A stretch of 64,000 nt of DNA from Lysobacter changpingensis (lineage in GTDB: Bacteria > Pseudomonadota > Gammaproteobacteria > Xanthomonadales > Xanthomonadaceae), in the NCBI RefSeq assembly GCF_017308985.1, contig NZ_JADWPE010000008.1, forward strand, positions 1-64,000, given 5' to 3'. The notes below the pieces were generated by a model. The model saw only the letters and a list, made by a program, of their open reading frames with translations. It did not search any database and had not been told where the DNA came from. Below, one piece after another: positions 16,520 to 25,004 of this stretch. The first letter of the stretch is position 1; each line of letters starts with the position of its first letter. Made by a program: the position numbers and the translations under genes.

Positions 16520-18100
16520 TCAGCGCGCCTGCAGCCAGTGCAGGTAATTGGTGTAGCGCTGGTGCAGGTACTTGAGCTTGAGCAAGTCGTCGTACAGATG
16601 CCCGTACAGTTTCCGCGCCTTCACCCGCTCCTCGATCACGCGTTCGATGCGCGCCAGCCTCGAACGCGTCTCGCGTTCGCTCACGCCCTCCAGTCCCTTC
16701 GAGAACTGCTCGGAAAGCTCGCCGACAGGATCGTTGCGGTCGAGGTCGAGCCGGTCGTACTCGGCATTGGACGCATCCAGCAGCCAGCGCAGCCAGCTCA
16801 GGCGATCGGTGCGGTAGGCGGCGTTCTCCGGCAATGCGAAGAACGGCGCGTCCAGGTCGGGCTGGAGCTTGTCGTTGAGGACGAACGGCAGGACGTGGCG
16901 CACGTCGTCCAGCGCCACCGTGGCGTTGCCGCGGAAGTACGCCAGTGCCTTGGCGAACACGAGCAGCGTCATCAGGTTGCGCACCGACAGGCCGTTGCGC
17001 GTCTGGCAGCCCAGGTCCTTCATGCGGTCGCGGCCGCTCTCGGCGGCGGTGACCTGCGCCCAGTCGGCGCCGGCCAGGCGCGCCGTGTCCTTGGTGAGGT
17101 ATTCGAACTGCGCGCCCGCGGTTTCCATCAGTTCGAACTGGCTGCAGAAGAACTCGATGCGGCGCCGGACATCGTGCGGCACTTCGACCGCGCGGATTTC
17201 CTCCACCAGGCGATCGCCTTCGGCTTCGGTGAACACGATGTCGCGCGGCACGACTTCTTCCGGGCGGATGTTCTCCTCGATCCGCACCAGCATGTCGTCG
17301 AGGAAGCGCGGATTGAACGCCAGCGCCTGCACGACGACGTCGATGCGATCGCGCAGCGCCTCGATCACCTGGTACGTGCCGCCACCGCGGTCGTCATTGG
17401 CGGTGAGGTACCAGGCCGACTCCGGGCATTCGTAGACGTGGTTGAGGATCTCGGCGTAGTTGTCGCCCATCACCGTGAGCAGCGCGCTTTGCGTGCGCGT
17501 CGGGATGCGGTTGTATTCGTCGATGATCTTGACCCGCATCGACAGCCACTTGCGCCAGGCGATGCGGATGTCGCCCATGTCCTGCGCCGCGACCAGATCG
17601 GCGGGCAACGGATTTCCCAGCAGGTCGGCGATGGTCATCTGCGGATGGCCATGCTGCATCGCGCGGCGCACCTCGCGCACCGGATACCCGGCAAGCACGC
17701 CCATCAGGATGGCGCTGGCGGTCTTGCCGCGTCCGGGGCCCCCGACGAACAGGCACTTGCGCCGGGTGGCAAACGTGAGCAGCGGCATGAGCACGTAGCT
17801 GGAGTAACTCTGCGCCGAAGGCAGCGTCAGCGTGCGGCGGCTGTCGCCCACGCTGAACGAGGCCGACGGGCCGTCGTGGTACTCGATGTCGTAGTGCGGA
17901 CTGATGATCGCGTTGTTGACGATCCAGAAGTACGCCTGGCGCAGCTTCTCGTCGAGCGGCACGGCCTGCTCGGACACGTCGGTCGCGGTGCGCACCGGCC
18001 CTTCGTACAACTCCGCCACATCGAACGTCCGCGGCGCCGGCTCGTGCCTGGGATTGGTGGGTGCCTGCGATACACGCTGAAACAGATTGAACGGCGACAC
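16520..18100 (-). CDS. MoxR-type AAA+ ATPase
   Basis: 526 residues. Walker A GGPGRGKT at 120-127, Walker B with KIIDEYNRIP at 191-200, and a sensor-1 region YLTANDDRGGG. The MoxR group remodels proteins together with VWA partners. This copy is longer than the usual 320-350 residues. It has an N-terminal region of about 100 residues, and a helical charged C-terminus after residue 400. GTG 18100 follows GGGGGA; a TTG at 18173-18175 would add 25 residues and is less likely. It is the first gene of the tightly overlapping set. No upstream promoter could be defined. Confidence 0.85.
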   Translation of the reverse strand: MSPFNLFQRVSQAPTNPRHEPAPRTFDVAELYEGPVRTATDVSEQAVPLDEKLRQAYFWIVNNAIISPHYDIEYHDGPSASFSVGDSRRTLTLPSAQSYSSYVLMPLLTFATRRKCLFVGGPGRGKTASAILMGVLAGYPVREVRRAMQHGHPQMTIADLLGNPLPADLVAAQDMGDIRIAWRKWLSMRVKIIDEYNRIPTRTQSALLTVMGDNYAEILNHVYECPESAWYLTANDDRGGGTYQVIEALRDRIDVVVQALAFNPRFLDDMLVRIEENIRPEEVVPRDIVFTEAEGDRLVEEIRAVEVPHDVRRRIEFFCSQFELMETAGAQFEYLTKDTARLAGADWAQVTAAESGRDRMKDLGCQTRNGLSVRNLMTLLVFAKALAYFRGNATVALDDVRHVLPFVLNDKLQPDLDAPFFALPENAAYRTDRLSWLRWLLDASNAEYDRLDLDRNDPVGELSEQFSKGLEGVSERETRSRLARIERVIEERVKARKLYGHLYDDLLKLKYLHQRYTNYLHWLQAR

Positions 18101-18176
18101 TCGATTCCCCCGGTCGTAAGCCCCTGTCGCATTGTACGGGCGTCCGGGCGCGACGACAGGCGGCGTCGCCGGCAAG

Positions 18177-18809
18177 TCAGGGGCGGGCGTCGATGCCGAC
18201 GGCCGAAGCCGCGACGGGCGCGGGGGTGTAGACGGCTTCGAGCGGCGTGGCGAGCGACTCGAAGCCGCCGTGGAGGTGCGCGCGTTGCGCCACCACGAAC
18301 GGCGTCACGTCTTCGATCGAAAGCAGTTCGCGCTCGCCGTAGCGCCGGAGGGCATCGCCTCGAAGCCCCAGCTGCACCGCACGCCGTTCAAGCGCGCGGC
18401 CCGACGGGTCGTGATCGGGGTCCCACTGCAACCGCACGTCGGAGCCGGCGACCGCTCGCTGCCAGTCGTCGCGCGAGGGATAACGCGAGGCGTCGTACGT
18501 GGACGGCACGGCCTGACGCAGCAACTCATCGAAGAACGTGCGCCGAAGGCGAATCGCCAGCACGCGTTCCTGCCCTTCCTTGGTGGCCCAGCCGCAGCGA
18601 TACATCATCCAGAGGAAATTCGGCTTGATCCAGCTCATCCGCGAGTAACTGAACTCGCCGCCAAAGCGCTGGTTCGCCACGGCGAACTCCGCGATGGCAG
18701 GCCGATACGCCTGGTAGACACGGATGGCCTCGTCATCGAACTGCGCGAGGACGTGGGGTCCTTCGACCGGCCAAGACGCCGATTGTTCTGCGTAGGGTGC
18801 GCTCGTCAT
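18177..18809 (-). CDS. DUF4291 family protein
   Basis: 210 residues, cytosolic. VLAQFDDEAIRVYQAYRPAIAEFA, SYSRMSWIKPNFLWMMYRCGW and LRRTFFDELL are the conserved blocks of DUF4291, a family of unknown biochemical role found in many bacteria and fungi. It lies 76 bases upstream of the moxR start in the same direction, so it could head the same transcript, but the gap is unlike the overlaps further down. It is probably a separate passenger. Confidence 0.85.
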   Translation of the reverse strand: MTSAPYAEQSASWPVEGPHVLAQFDDEAIRVYQAYRPAIAEFAVANQRFGGEFSYSRMSWIKPNFLWMMYRCGWATKEGQERVLAIRLRRTFFDELLRQAVPSTYDASRYPSRDDWQRAVAGSDVRLQWDPDHDPSGRALERRAVQLGLRGDALRRYGERELLSIEDVTPFVVAQRAHLHGGFESLATPLEAVYTPAPVAASAVGIDARP

Positions 18810-18929
18810 CGGGTGATGCTAAACGACCCCTGGCGCCGAAACGGCTGATCGCCTGCAACACGCCGTCCCTCGTGAGCTGCGCGGATTCCCTCATACCTCC
18901 CGCTGCCGCGATTCGTCGATTGTGCGAAT

Positions 18930-18953
18930 GTCCGCTTCGGGTCGAAAGCGGAC
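18930..18953 (-). repeat. B-type hairpin repeat, inverted, single
   Basis: Arms GTCCGCTT and AAGCGGAC around CGGGTCGA, followed by ATTAGCA as in other inverted copies. The A half is missing. It marks the upstream edge of the MoxR operon region. Confidence 0.75.
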
Positions 18954-18992
18954 ATTAGCACCGCCGAGGTAGGCGCAAGCGGTACAGCGTGC

Positions 18993-19970
18993 CTACTTCG
19001 GGACGAACTCGTCACGTTCGCAAATTTCGGTGCCGGGCACGGGTTGGTACGCGTCCCGCTCGCTTTGAGCAACCGGATCGAACTGGCTTGACGCTGTAGG
19101 CGCGAGGAGACGTCGCAGCTCGCCGAAGCGACGCTCGCCTTCGACCACTTCGTCCTGCGACATCATCAACCGCAATCCCTTGGTTTCGGCCTGCAGTCCG
19201 AGGGCACTGATGCTTGCGGACGTGGTTTCACGCTGCAATTGTTCCGCCAGCATGTAATACGCCAGGGACTGCGCCGCGTCTGGCTGCACTGCCTGCCGCA
19301 GCAGTGGCGTCCGGTCCGGCCCGGTCATGCGAGGTGCGTAAGCCCGTGCGAGCATCAGGTTCGCCTGCAAGTGTCCGCTCTGCGCCACACGCTTCGTCAC
19401 TTCCGCGGCATCGCGACGAAAGACCATCAGCTCATCCAGAGTGTCGAGTAGTCGATCCGGGCGGAATGCAAGACCGGACCCATAGTGCAGCATGGAAGGA
19501 AGATGGCCGCGCATCGCCGCCCTCCGCCACATGGCAACGCTTTCGGAGGGAGAAAGTGCGGGCATTCCTTCGCAGTACTCTTTGCGGACCTTCGCCAACT
19601 CCGCCATGGTCTGGAGCACATCGTTCTTGTTCAGTGCGGCCACCTGGTCCGCATTGATGCGTGCCGCCATCTGCCCCATGCGATGGCTAAAAGCTTCCGA
19701 ACCCGCACAGAATTCCAGCTCCCGTGCCAGCTGGCAGGTAGCCTGGGCATCGCCGGCATCCACGCGACTACGCAGTTGCTGCACCGCCTCACGCGCGGTG
19801 GCGGCCCGGGGCAGCGCTCGCGCGCTCGCGAGGAGAGATGCGCTGTCCGGGCGGGGAGCTTCTTGAATCTGAGGCAGGGCGCGAGCCTGCGCAGTGTTAG
19901 ACGGCTCACTGTCCTGTCTGCAGGACATAAGTGGCAGCAACAAGACAATTCCAAAAGTCGCCTTCTTCAT
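18993..19970 (-). CDS. Lipoprotein with helical-repeat-like body
   Basis: 325 residues. A signal ending in lipobox LMSC gives an N-terminal lipid anchor. The body is helical, with ALNKNDVLQTMAELAKV, MWRRAAMRGHLPSMLHYGSG and LMLARAYAPRM recalling Sel1/TPR-like solenoids, though the consensus is not strict. ATG 19970 follows GGAG by eight or nine bases; longer in-frame starts give no signal peptide. No partner gene adjacent. Likely periplasmic protein-protein contact, function unknown. Confidence 0.65.
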   Translation of the reverse strand: MKKATFGIVLLLPLMSCRQDSEPSNTAQARALPQIQEAPRPDSASLLASARALPRAATAREAVQQLRSRVDAGDAQATCQLARELEFCAGSEAFSHRMGQMAARINADQVAALNKNDVLQTMAELAKVRKEYCEGMPALSPSESVAMWRRAAMRGHLPSMLHYGSGLAFRPDRLLDTLDELMVFRRDAAEVTKRVAQSGHLQANLMLARAYAPRMTGPDRTPLLRQAVQPDAAQSLAYYMLAEQLQRETTSASISALGLQAETKGLRLMMSQDEVVEGERRFGELRRLLAPTASSQFDPVAQSERDAYQPVPGTEICERDEFVPK

Positions 19971-20097
19971 CCATGGCTCCTGTACGCGAATCCAGTCTTC
20001 ACTGCAGCCCGAGCTTGTCATCGCGACGGCGAGTCATAAAGGCACACCGCTGAGATCGCGCGCTCCTGGAACCGGCTGTTTGCCGAGACGGTCCGAT

Positions 20098-20121
20098 GTC
20101 CGCTATCGGCCATTAGCGGAC
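20098..20121 (-). repeat. A-type hairpin repeat, inverted, single
   Basis: Complete arms GTCCGCT and AGCGGAC. It lies between two minus-strand genes with no B half. Confidence 0.75.
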
Positions 20122-20141
20122 GCTCGTAGGGGCAAAGCTGG

Positions 20142-20381
20142 CTAGCGCCGGAATGTACTGAAAAATGCTTTGTGAGCCAGCCAAATGACTAGCGGTGCAG
20201 CGAGCAGAACAATCGCAGTGGCCACATCCCCAAAATCGGACACCCACGCCCTTGGTCTAGCCGCTTGGTGAATGGTCGGAGCAGCCGCGTACCGCACACC
20301 TGCGCCCCAGAGCGCCGCTACTGTAGCAGCAAGCGTGATGATGAGTCCTACAAGGGACGGAAAATGTACCTGTCGTTTCAT
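20142..20381 (-). CDS. Small two-helix membrane protein
   Basis: 79 residues with two hydrophobic segments (LVGLIITLAATVAALWGAGV and ATAIVLLAAPLVIWLAH). ATG start; the purine-rich GGCGGGTAAA just upstream could serve as a ribosome binding site. Similar in layout to the small protein at 6340 but not clearly homologous. No family recognised. Confidence 0.5.
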   Translation of the reverse strand: MKRQVHFPSLVGLIITLAATVAALWGAGVRYAAAPTIHQAARPRAWVSDFGDVATAIVLLAAPLVIWLAHKAFFSTFRR

Positions 20382-20416
20382 TTTACCCGCCTCTTACCAC
20401 CGACTCGGTCGCCAGT

Positions 20417-20830
20417 TTAAGTCCGCAATCGGCCAGACGCGGACGTTGCCTGTCGACGCGACCTCACGGTGCGTGCCCACGCCCCGGCGACCGTTCCAAC
20501 AAGCGCCGCGAACACGACCAGCAGCCACTCGATCAGCACCATGAGCGGCGGTGCCGCACTCCATGCCGATAAGGCGAGGCCGATAAGGATCGAGACGAGC
20601 GTGTACACGCTGAGTGTCGTGAAGGCATGTCGGAGGGACTCGGTGAGACTTTGCGTTGCGACTGCGAAGAACAGGATCGCCACCGCGAAGGTGAAAGCGA
20701 CATTGCCAGCCGCCCAAGTGCGGAAAGCCCCTGCTGGATCGCCATTTGGGGAAGCGCCTTCGAAGAGGCCGATGACGAAACCTATGGCGACGACGCACAG
20801 CGAGTGCCTTACCGCGATTTTCAAGCGCAC
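20417..20830 (-). CDS. Four-helix membrane protein, unknown
   Basis: 137 residues with about four hydrophobic segments (SLCVVAIGFVIGLFEG, VAFTFAVAILFFAVA, TLVSILIGLALSAW and LLVVFAALVGTVAGAWA). The last residues (TSASGRLRT) and the TAA are supplied by a dispersed repeat at 20421-20444. This is a third gene in the window whose C-terminus lies in a repeat. An upstream extension would be repeat translation. No family recognised. Confidence 0.6.
   Translation of the reverse strand: MRLKIAVRHSLCVVAIGFVIGLFEGASPNGDPAGAFRTWAAGNVAFTFAVAILFFAVATQSLTESLRHAFTTLSVYTLVSILIGLALSAWSAAPPLMVLIEWLLVVFAALVGTVAGAWARTVRSRRQATSASGRLRT
20421..20444 (-). repeat. A-type hairpin repeat inside the 3' end of a gene
   Basis: A variant with GTCCGCAATCGGCC and ACGCGGAC arms. 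It encodes the final codons of the minus-strand membrane protein gene. Confidence 0.6.
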
Positions 20831-20844
20831 TGCGTCTCCTTAAC

Positions 20845-20927
20845 GTCCGCTTCGGGTCGAAAGCGGACATTAGCACCCCGGCTGCCGGCCGTCCCGGCCG
20901 GGCGTCCGCTATCGGCCACTAGCAGAC
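20845..20927 (-). repeat. Composite inverted repeat, reverse orientation
   Basis: The inverted B half is 20845-20868 and the inverted A half 20904-20927, with AGCAGAC as a mutated last arm and a 35-base spacer. A degenerate B-like segment follows near 20953, so two units may be nested. Confidence 0.75.
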
Positions 20928-21002
20928 TAGTCGTCCGGTTTGCTGGTGCTAATGTCCGGTTTTGGTCGGCGACTCAGGGTCGGCGGAGAGTCGGGGGCAA
21001 GG

Positions 21003-21542
21003 ATGAAACACACGTACAGCCCGGAACACGCGCCTAGGTACCTGCGGGTGATGGAAGTCTTTGATGACGCGGCCAAGGCGATCCCTGAGGAGCTCTTCAA
21101 GTGGCTCGCTTGGGGATCGGGCATCGCTGCCTTGAGGATCGTGGAACAGAAAACTGCTGCGGCATGGCTCGTATGGCTTTGGCCAATCCTGCTCTTCATC
21201 CTCGTTTGGCGCATTCAATGGTTCATCGGCAGAAAGCTCCGCTTCCCCGAGGAGAAGCAGCCAGACGGCTCCGTCGTCGTGACCTTTTCGGCACCGCGCC
21301 TCCTGCTAGCGCTTGCAATGTCCGCGGCGTCGTGGTGGTTCATCATTGCGCTGTCGAATGCAATCACTGATGCGGGGTTGGTCGTGGCGAAGTCGCAACA
21401 GACAGCTACAGCTTCACAGCCCCGTCCTTTTAGGCCCGCGCCGTTGAAGCCAACGCCGAAGCCCGAGCCGGAGGCGCTCCTACCGTCGCATGAGAGTACT
21501 CCGGAGGCCCCGAAATCTTCTATGGAACCGAAGCGGAGTTAG
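21003..21542 (+). CDS. Membrane protein with proline-rich tail
   Basis: 179 residues. Two membrane helices (AAAWLVWLWPILLFILVW and LLLALAMSAASWWFIIALS) flank a basic loop. The tail from about residue 140 is rich in Pro, Lys and Glu (RPFRPAPLKPTPKPEPEALL) and probably disordered. ATG 21003 follows AAGG. A longer in-frame start would only translate repeat sequence. No family recognised. Confidence 0.6.
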   Translation: MKHTYSPEHAPRYLRVMEVFDDAAKAIPEELFKWLAWGSGIAALRIVEQKTAAAWLVWLWPILLFILVWRIQWFIGRKLRFPEEKQPDGSVVVTFSAPRLLLALAMSAASWWFIIALSNAITDAGLVVAKSQQTATASQPRPFRPAPLKPTPKPEPEALLPSHESTPEAPKSSMEPKRS

Positions 21543-21566
21543 TGCTGTCGGACGGGCCGGTGCCAT

Positions 21567-21589
21567 GTCCGCTATCGGCCAGGAGCGAC
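21567..21589 (-). repeat. A-type hairpin repeat, inverted, one base shorter
   Basis: GTCCGCTATCGGCC and AGGAGCGAC, with one G missing in the second arm. It lies just after the stop of the preceding plus-strand gene. Confidence 0.65.
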
Positions 21590-21609
21590 GTTGCTTTATT
21601 GCCCTCTCC

Positions 21610-22044
21610 TCAAGGAACGCATGCGACCTCGATGGTCTCGACATTCCCGGATTCCACGGTGAATTCGAGCCAGCAACCGTCATTGAAGACGAGCCCTTTG
21701 GACACACCATCGACTTGCTCGACCTTCATCGCGGGACCATAGATGTGCTGGATATCCGCCAAACTCATGCCTGGGCACGCGCCCGCCGGCGTGCAAAAAC
21801 GACTGCTGGACGCGAACAGGCGCCCAACGCCCTGCTCATCAAGTTCGATGGTGAGGCCGGGGTACGCAAGGCCGGTGGGAAGGTAATCGGTGGTCGCGCT
21901 GACGCTGCGTCTTTCCGGCTTTCCAAGGATCCTCAGCACCGACGCTTCCGACTGCCCCAGCCTGATGCCACCGACGCCCAGCTCGTATCTCGCGTCGGAC
22001 AACGGCCCCAGTGCAGCTTACACAAACAGGACGGCAAGTTTCAT
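21610..22044 (-). pseudogene. Secreted protein gene with a stop codon in the signal peptide
   Basis: A natural start exists at ATG 22044 with GGGAGGG four bases upstream. The frame reads MKLAVLFV, then TAA (22018-22020), then AALGPLSDARYELGVGG, which continues open for about 130 residues to 21610. Reading through the TAA gives a normal signal peptide. Downstream of the stop no ATG restarts the frame; only TTG or CTG are available. The mature domain (RLGQSEASVLRILGKPERR) looks like a small beta-rich periplasmic domain with four Cys. Most likely a recent nonsense mutation, or else a sequencing error. Confidence 0.65.
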
Positions 22045-22067
22045 TTATCCCTCCCCAGGCGCCCCGT

Positions 22068-22091
22068 GTCTGCTTCGGGTCGGAAGCGGAC
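22068..22091 (-). repeat. B-type hairpin repeat, inverted, variant
   Basis: GTCTGCTTCGGGTC and AAGCGGAC followed by ATTAACACC. One C is mutated to T in the first arm. It lies 24 bases upstream of the interrupted gene's start. The remaining 200 bases to the tRNA hold only the hairpin at 22225. Confidence 0.65.
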
Positions 22092-22224
22092 ATTAACACC
22101 GGTACGCAGGGACCCACACGATGGCCCCATCAGCCCCACTGCATGCGCGGCAGCGGCTTAGCGCCCCGCAATGGCGGGCGTGACTCGTCCAAGGTCCGCA
22201 TGTGACGACAACCTTTACGGACGT

Positions 22225-22261
22225 CCATCAAAGGTTGGCGCAAAACGACAATCTTTGATGG
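22225..22261. repeat. Hairpin next to tRNA gene
   Basis: CCATCAAAGGTTG and CAATCTTTGATGG form a 13-bp stem with one G-T pair around an 11-base loop. A third partial copy (CGACAACCTTTACGG) precedes it. No T-tract follows on either side, so it is not an obvious terminator for the tRNA. Function unknown. Confidence 0.6.
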
Positions 22262-22293
22262 ATCCCGCAATGAGACTTCGATGGAATGCGGAA

Positions 22294-22369
<76 letters not shown>

Positions 22370-22444
22370 GTGGGCTGCGGAGTTTAGCAGCCGGCGGGGG
22401 TGGGTCGGGCGCGCGGGAGTCGCACCTGCGCGCTGGTCGCGTTC

Positions 22445-22468
22445 CCCGGGTGCGCTTCGTCACCCGGG
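22445..22468. repeat. CCCGGG palindrome related to the element at 40406
   Basis: CCCGGGTG and CACCCGGG flank CGCTTCGT. The same CCCGGGTGCGCTTCG core occurs in a longer hairpin at 40406-40472. It lies between the tRNA and the 3' end of the GH92 gene. Confidence 0.6.
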
Positions 22469-22524
22469 CTGCAGGAGCAGGGATCGCGATGACGCGGCGG
22501 AGTCGCGCCGAGTCCCGTGCGACT

Positions 22525-24882
22525 TCATCGTGTGGACATCGAGTACGGACGCTGCTTCGGATCCGTCGCCCACGCCTTGTTCGGCTGCGCCTGCATGGTG
22601 AAGCGCAGCTCGCCGCCGGCCATGAGTTCCTCGTGACGCACGAAGGCACGGTCCAGCGGTCTGCCGTTGAGCGTCGCGCTTCCGATGTAGAGGTGCGCGT
22701 CGTCCAGGCCGTCGGCGATCACGGTGAAGCGCTTGCCGTTGGGCAGGTTCAGCGTGGCGCGCGGCAGGAACGGGCGGCCGATGACGTACTCGTTGCTGCC
22801 CGGCGCCACCGGGTAGAAACCCAGCGCGGTGAACACGTACCACGCCGACATCTGGCCGAGGTCGTCGTTGCCGGCGAGGCCATCCGGACGCGGCGCGTAC
22901 TGCGTCTTCATGATGTGGCCCAGGCGCGCCTGCGTGCGCCATGGCTGGCCGGCGTACGCATACAGGTACGCGACGTGATGGCTCGGCTCGTTGCCGTGCG
23001 CGTACCAGCCGATGAGGCCGGTGATGTCTTCCATGTGTTCGAAGATCTTCGGATCGACCTTCGCGTCGAACACGGCGTCCAGGCGCGCGAGCAGCTGGTC
23101 TTCGCCGCCGTGCGCCTTCGCGAGGCCCGCGACGTCCTGCGGCACGTACCACGAGTACTGCCACGCGTTGCCTTCGGTGTAGTCGGTGCCGTAGCCGCTG
23201 GCGCTGGGATCGAACGGTTCGCGGAAACTGCCGTCGCGCTTGCGCGCGCGCATGAAACCGGTGGATGGATCGAACGCGTGCTTCCAGTTCCCGGCGCGCT
23301 TTTCGAATTGCGATGCTACGTCCTTGCGGCCCATCGCGTCGGCCATGCGCGCGATGGTCCAGTCGTCGAATGCGTATTCCAGCGTTTTCGACGCGGCTTC
23401 GCCTTCCTCGTCGATCGGCACGTAGCCCAGCTGCATGTACTGCGCGATGCCGTCGTACGGGCCGTAACTGGCGCTGGCGACCATCGCGTCGAGCGCCTCG
23501 TTCGCGTCGAATCCGCGAATGCCCTTCATGTATGCATCGCTGATCACCGGCACCGCGTGATAGCCGATCATGCACCACGTTTCCAGGCCATGGAACGACC
23601 ACACCGGCAGCACGCCGTACGGGCTATGGCGATGCGAGGCGAGCAGCGAATTGACGAAGTCGCTGTTGCGCTGCTCCGGCTGCACCAGCGTGAGCAGCGG
23701 ATGCAACGCGCGGTACGTGTCCCACAGCGAGAACGTCGAGTAGTTCGTGAAGCCCTTCGCCTGGTGCACGGCGTTGTCGGGGCCGCGATAGCGACCGTCG
23801 GCATCCATGAACAGCGACGGCCCCATCAGCGTGTGGTACAGCGCGGTGTAGACGCTGCGGCGCATCGGCTCGGGCGCATCGACGTCGAGCGCGCCGAGCG
23901 CCTGCGTCCACTGCGCCTTCGCCTCGCTGCGAACGGCGTCAAAGTCGAAACCGGGCACTTCGGCGTCGAGGTTCGCGATCGCGCCCTCCTCGCTCACTGG
24001 CGAGATGGCGACCTTCACGACCATCGTTTCGCCCTGCGCATCCTTGAAATCCAGCGCGCCGACGAGCTGGCGTCCTTCGATCTGCGCACGCTGGCGCGGG
24101 TCCTTCTCGCCAGGCGGCGGGAAGCCCTTGTAGACCACATTCTCTTCGGTGTCGTGGAACTGATGTCCGCTGACAGGTTTGGAGAATCGCATCGCGAAGT
24201 ACAGCTGACGCCCCGGCGCCCAGCCGCGCGTTTCGCGGAAACCGGTGAGCGTGCCATCCGGACGCAGCCGCATGCGCGACCACAGCACCTTGCCTGGATA
24301 GTCGTACATGCTCGTGCGCAGATCGACGAGCACGTGCGCGGGCTTGCCCTTCGGGAAGCGATAGCGATGCACGCCGACGCGCGGACTCGCGGTGAGTTCG
24401 GCGCGGATGCCGTAGTCCTGCAGCGTCACGGCGTAATAGCCGGGCTCGGCCTTCTCGTCCTTGTGATCGAAGCGCGACGTGTAGCCGCTACCGGGCTTGT
24501 CGACGTCGCCGCGTTCGAGCTTCACCTCGCCGGCGATGGGCATCACCAGCACGTCGCCGAGATCGGAATGGCCGGTGCCTGAGAAGTGCGTGTGCGAGAA
24601 ACCGACGATGGTGTGGTCGTCATACCGATAGCCCGCCGCCCAGCCATAGCCTTCCTTGCGCGATTTGATCTGCGTGTCGGGGCTCAGCTGCACCATGCCA
24701 AAGGGGACCGTCGCGCCGGGGAAGGTGTGGCCTTCTCCGCCGGTGCCGATGAAGGGGTCCACCGAGGCGAAGGCCTTCGCGCCCGCGCTGCCGTCGGGCG
24801 TCGCCGCGGCGGCCAGCCCGCCGGCCAGGCAGAGGGCCGCGCCGGCCAGGCGCAGGGAATGGGAACGGGCACGACGGGACAT
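22525..24882 (-). CDS. GH92 alpha-mannosidase, exported
   Basis: 785 residues. GH92 enzymes are calcium-dependent exo-alpha-mannosidases acting on alpha-1,2, 1,3, 1,4 or 1,6 linkages. A signal peptide (LAGAALCLAGGLAAA) precedes the family's N-terminal block DPFIGTGGEGHTFPGATVP. Other conserved blocks are GFSHTHFSGTG, HGNEPSHHVAYLY and GNDDLGQMSAWYVF. ATG 24882 has AGGAG five bases upstream. It is divergent from the mannose operon and has a LacI-type operator 22 bases upstream of its start, so derepression by a mannose-derived inducer is likely. The enzyme probably acts in the periplasm or outside the cell. Confidence 0.93.
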   Translation of the reverse strand: MSRRARSHSLRLAGAALCLAGGLAAAATPDGSAGAKAFASVDPFIGTGGEGHTFPGATVPFGMVQLSPDTQIKSRKEGYGWAAGYRYDDHTIVGFSHTHFSGTGHSDLGDVLVMPIAGEVKLERGDVDKPGSGYTSRFDHKDEKAEPGYYAVTLQDYGIRAELTASPRVGVHRYRFPKGKPAHVLVDLRTSMYDYPGKVLWSRMRLRPDGTLTGFRETRGWAPGRQLYFAMRFSKPVSGHQFHDTEENVVYKGFPPPGEKDPRQRAQIEGRQLVGALDFKDAQGETMVVKVAISPVSEEGAIANLDAEVPGFDFDAVRSEAKAQWTQALGALDVDAPEPMRRSVYTALYHTLMGPSLFMDADGRYRGPDNAVHQAKGFTNYSTFSLWDTYRALHPLLTLVQPEQRNSDFVNSLLASHRHSPYGVLPVWSFHGLETWCMIGYHAVPVISDAYMKGIRGFDANEALDAMVASASYGPYDGIAQYMQLGYVPIDEEGEAASKTLEYAFDDWTIARMADAMGRKDVASQFEKRAGNWKHAFDPSTGFMRARKRDGSFREPFDPSASGYGTDYTEGNAWQYSWYVPQDVAGLAKAHGGEDQLLARLDAVFDAKVDPKIFEHMEDITGLIGWYAHGNEPSHHVAYLYAYAGQPWRTQARLGHIMKTQYAPRPDGLAGNDDLGQMSAWYVFTALGFYPVAPGSNEYVIGRPFLPRATLNLPNGKRFTVIADGLDDAHLYIGSATLNGRPLDRAFVRHEELMAGGELRFTMQAQPNKAWATDPKQRPYSMSTR

Positions 24883-24903
24883 GGGCGCTCCTGTTCGGAT
24901 CAA

Positions 24904-24919
24904 TTTGGATCGTTCTAAA
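24904..24919 (-). promoter_or_regulatory. LacI-type operator upstream of the GH92 gene
   Basis: TTTGGATCGTTCTAAA is an imperfect palindrome with a central CG, typical of LacI-family sites. With one more base on each side it is the exact reverse complement of the site at 25004-25021. Confidence 0.75.
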
Positions 24920-25004
24920 CGGCGGACCCTAGCACGACGCCGGCGGAAATCTCATGTTGCATCGCAAGATTGCGTCCGGGCGCCCGGCCCAGCAGGATGC
25001 GCGG

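Noticed and set aside
22450-24582. Long plus-strand frame opposite the GH92 gene
   Set aside because: The minus-strand GH92 protein has all conserved blocks; the other frame is Arg/Val-rich noise.
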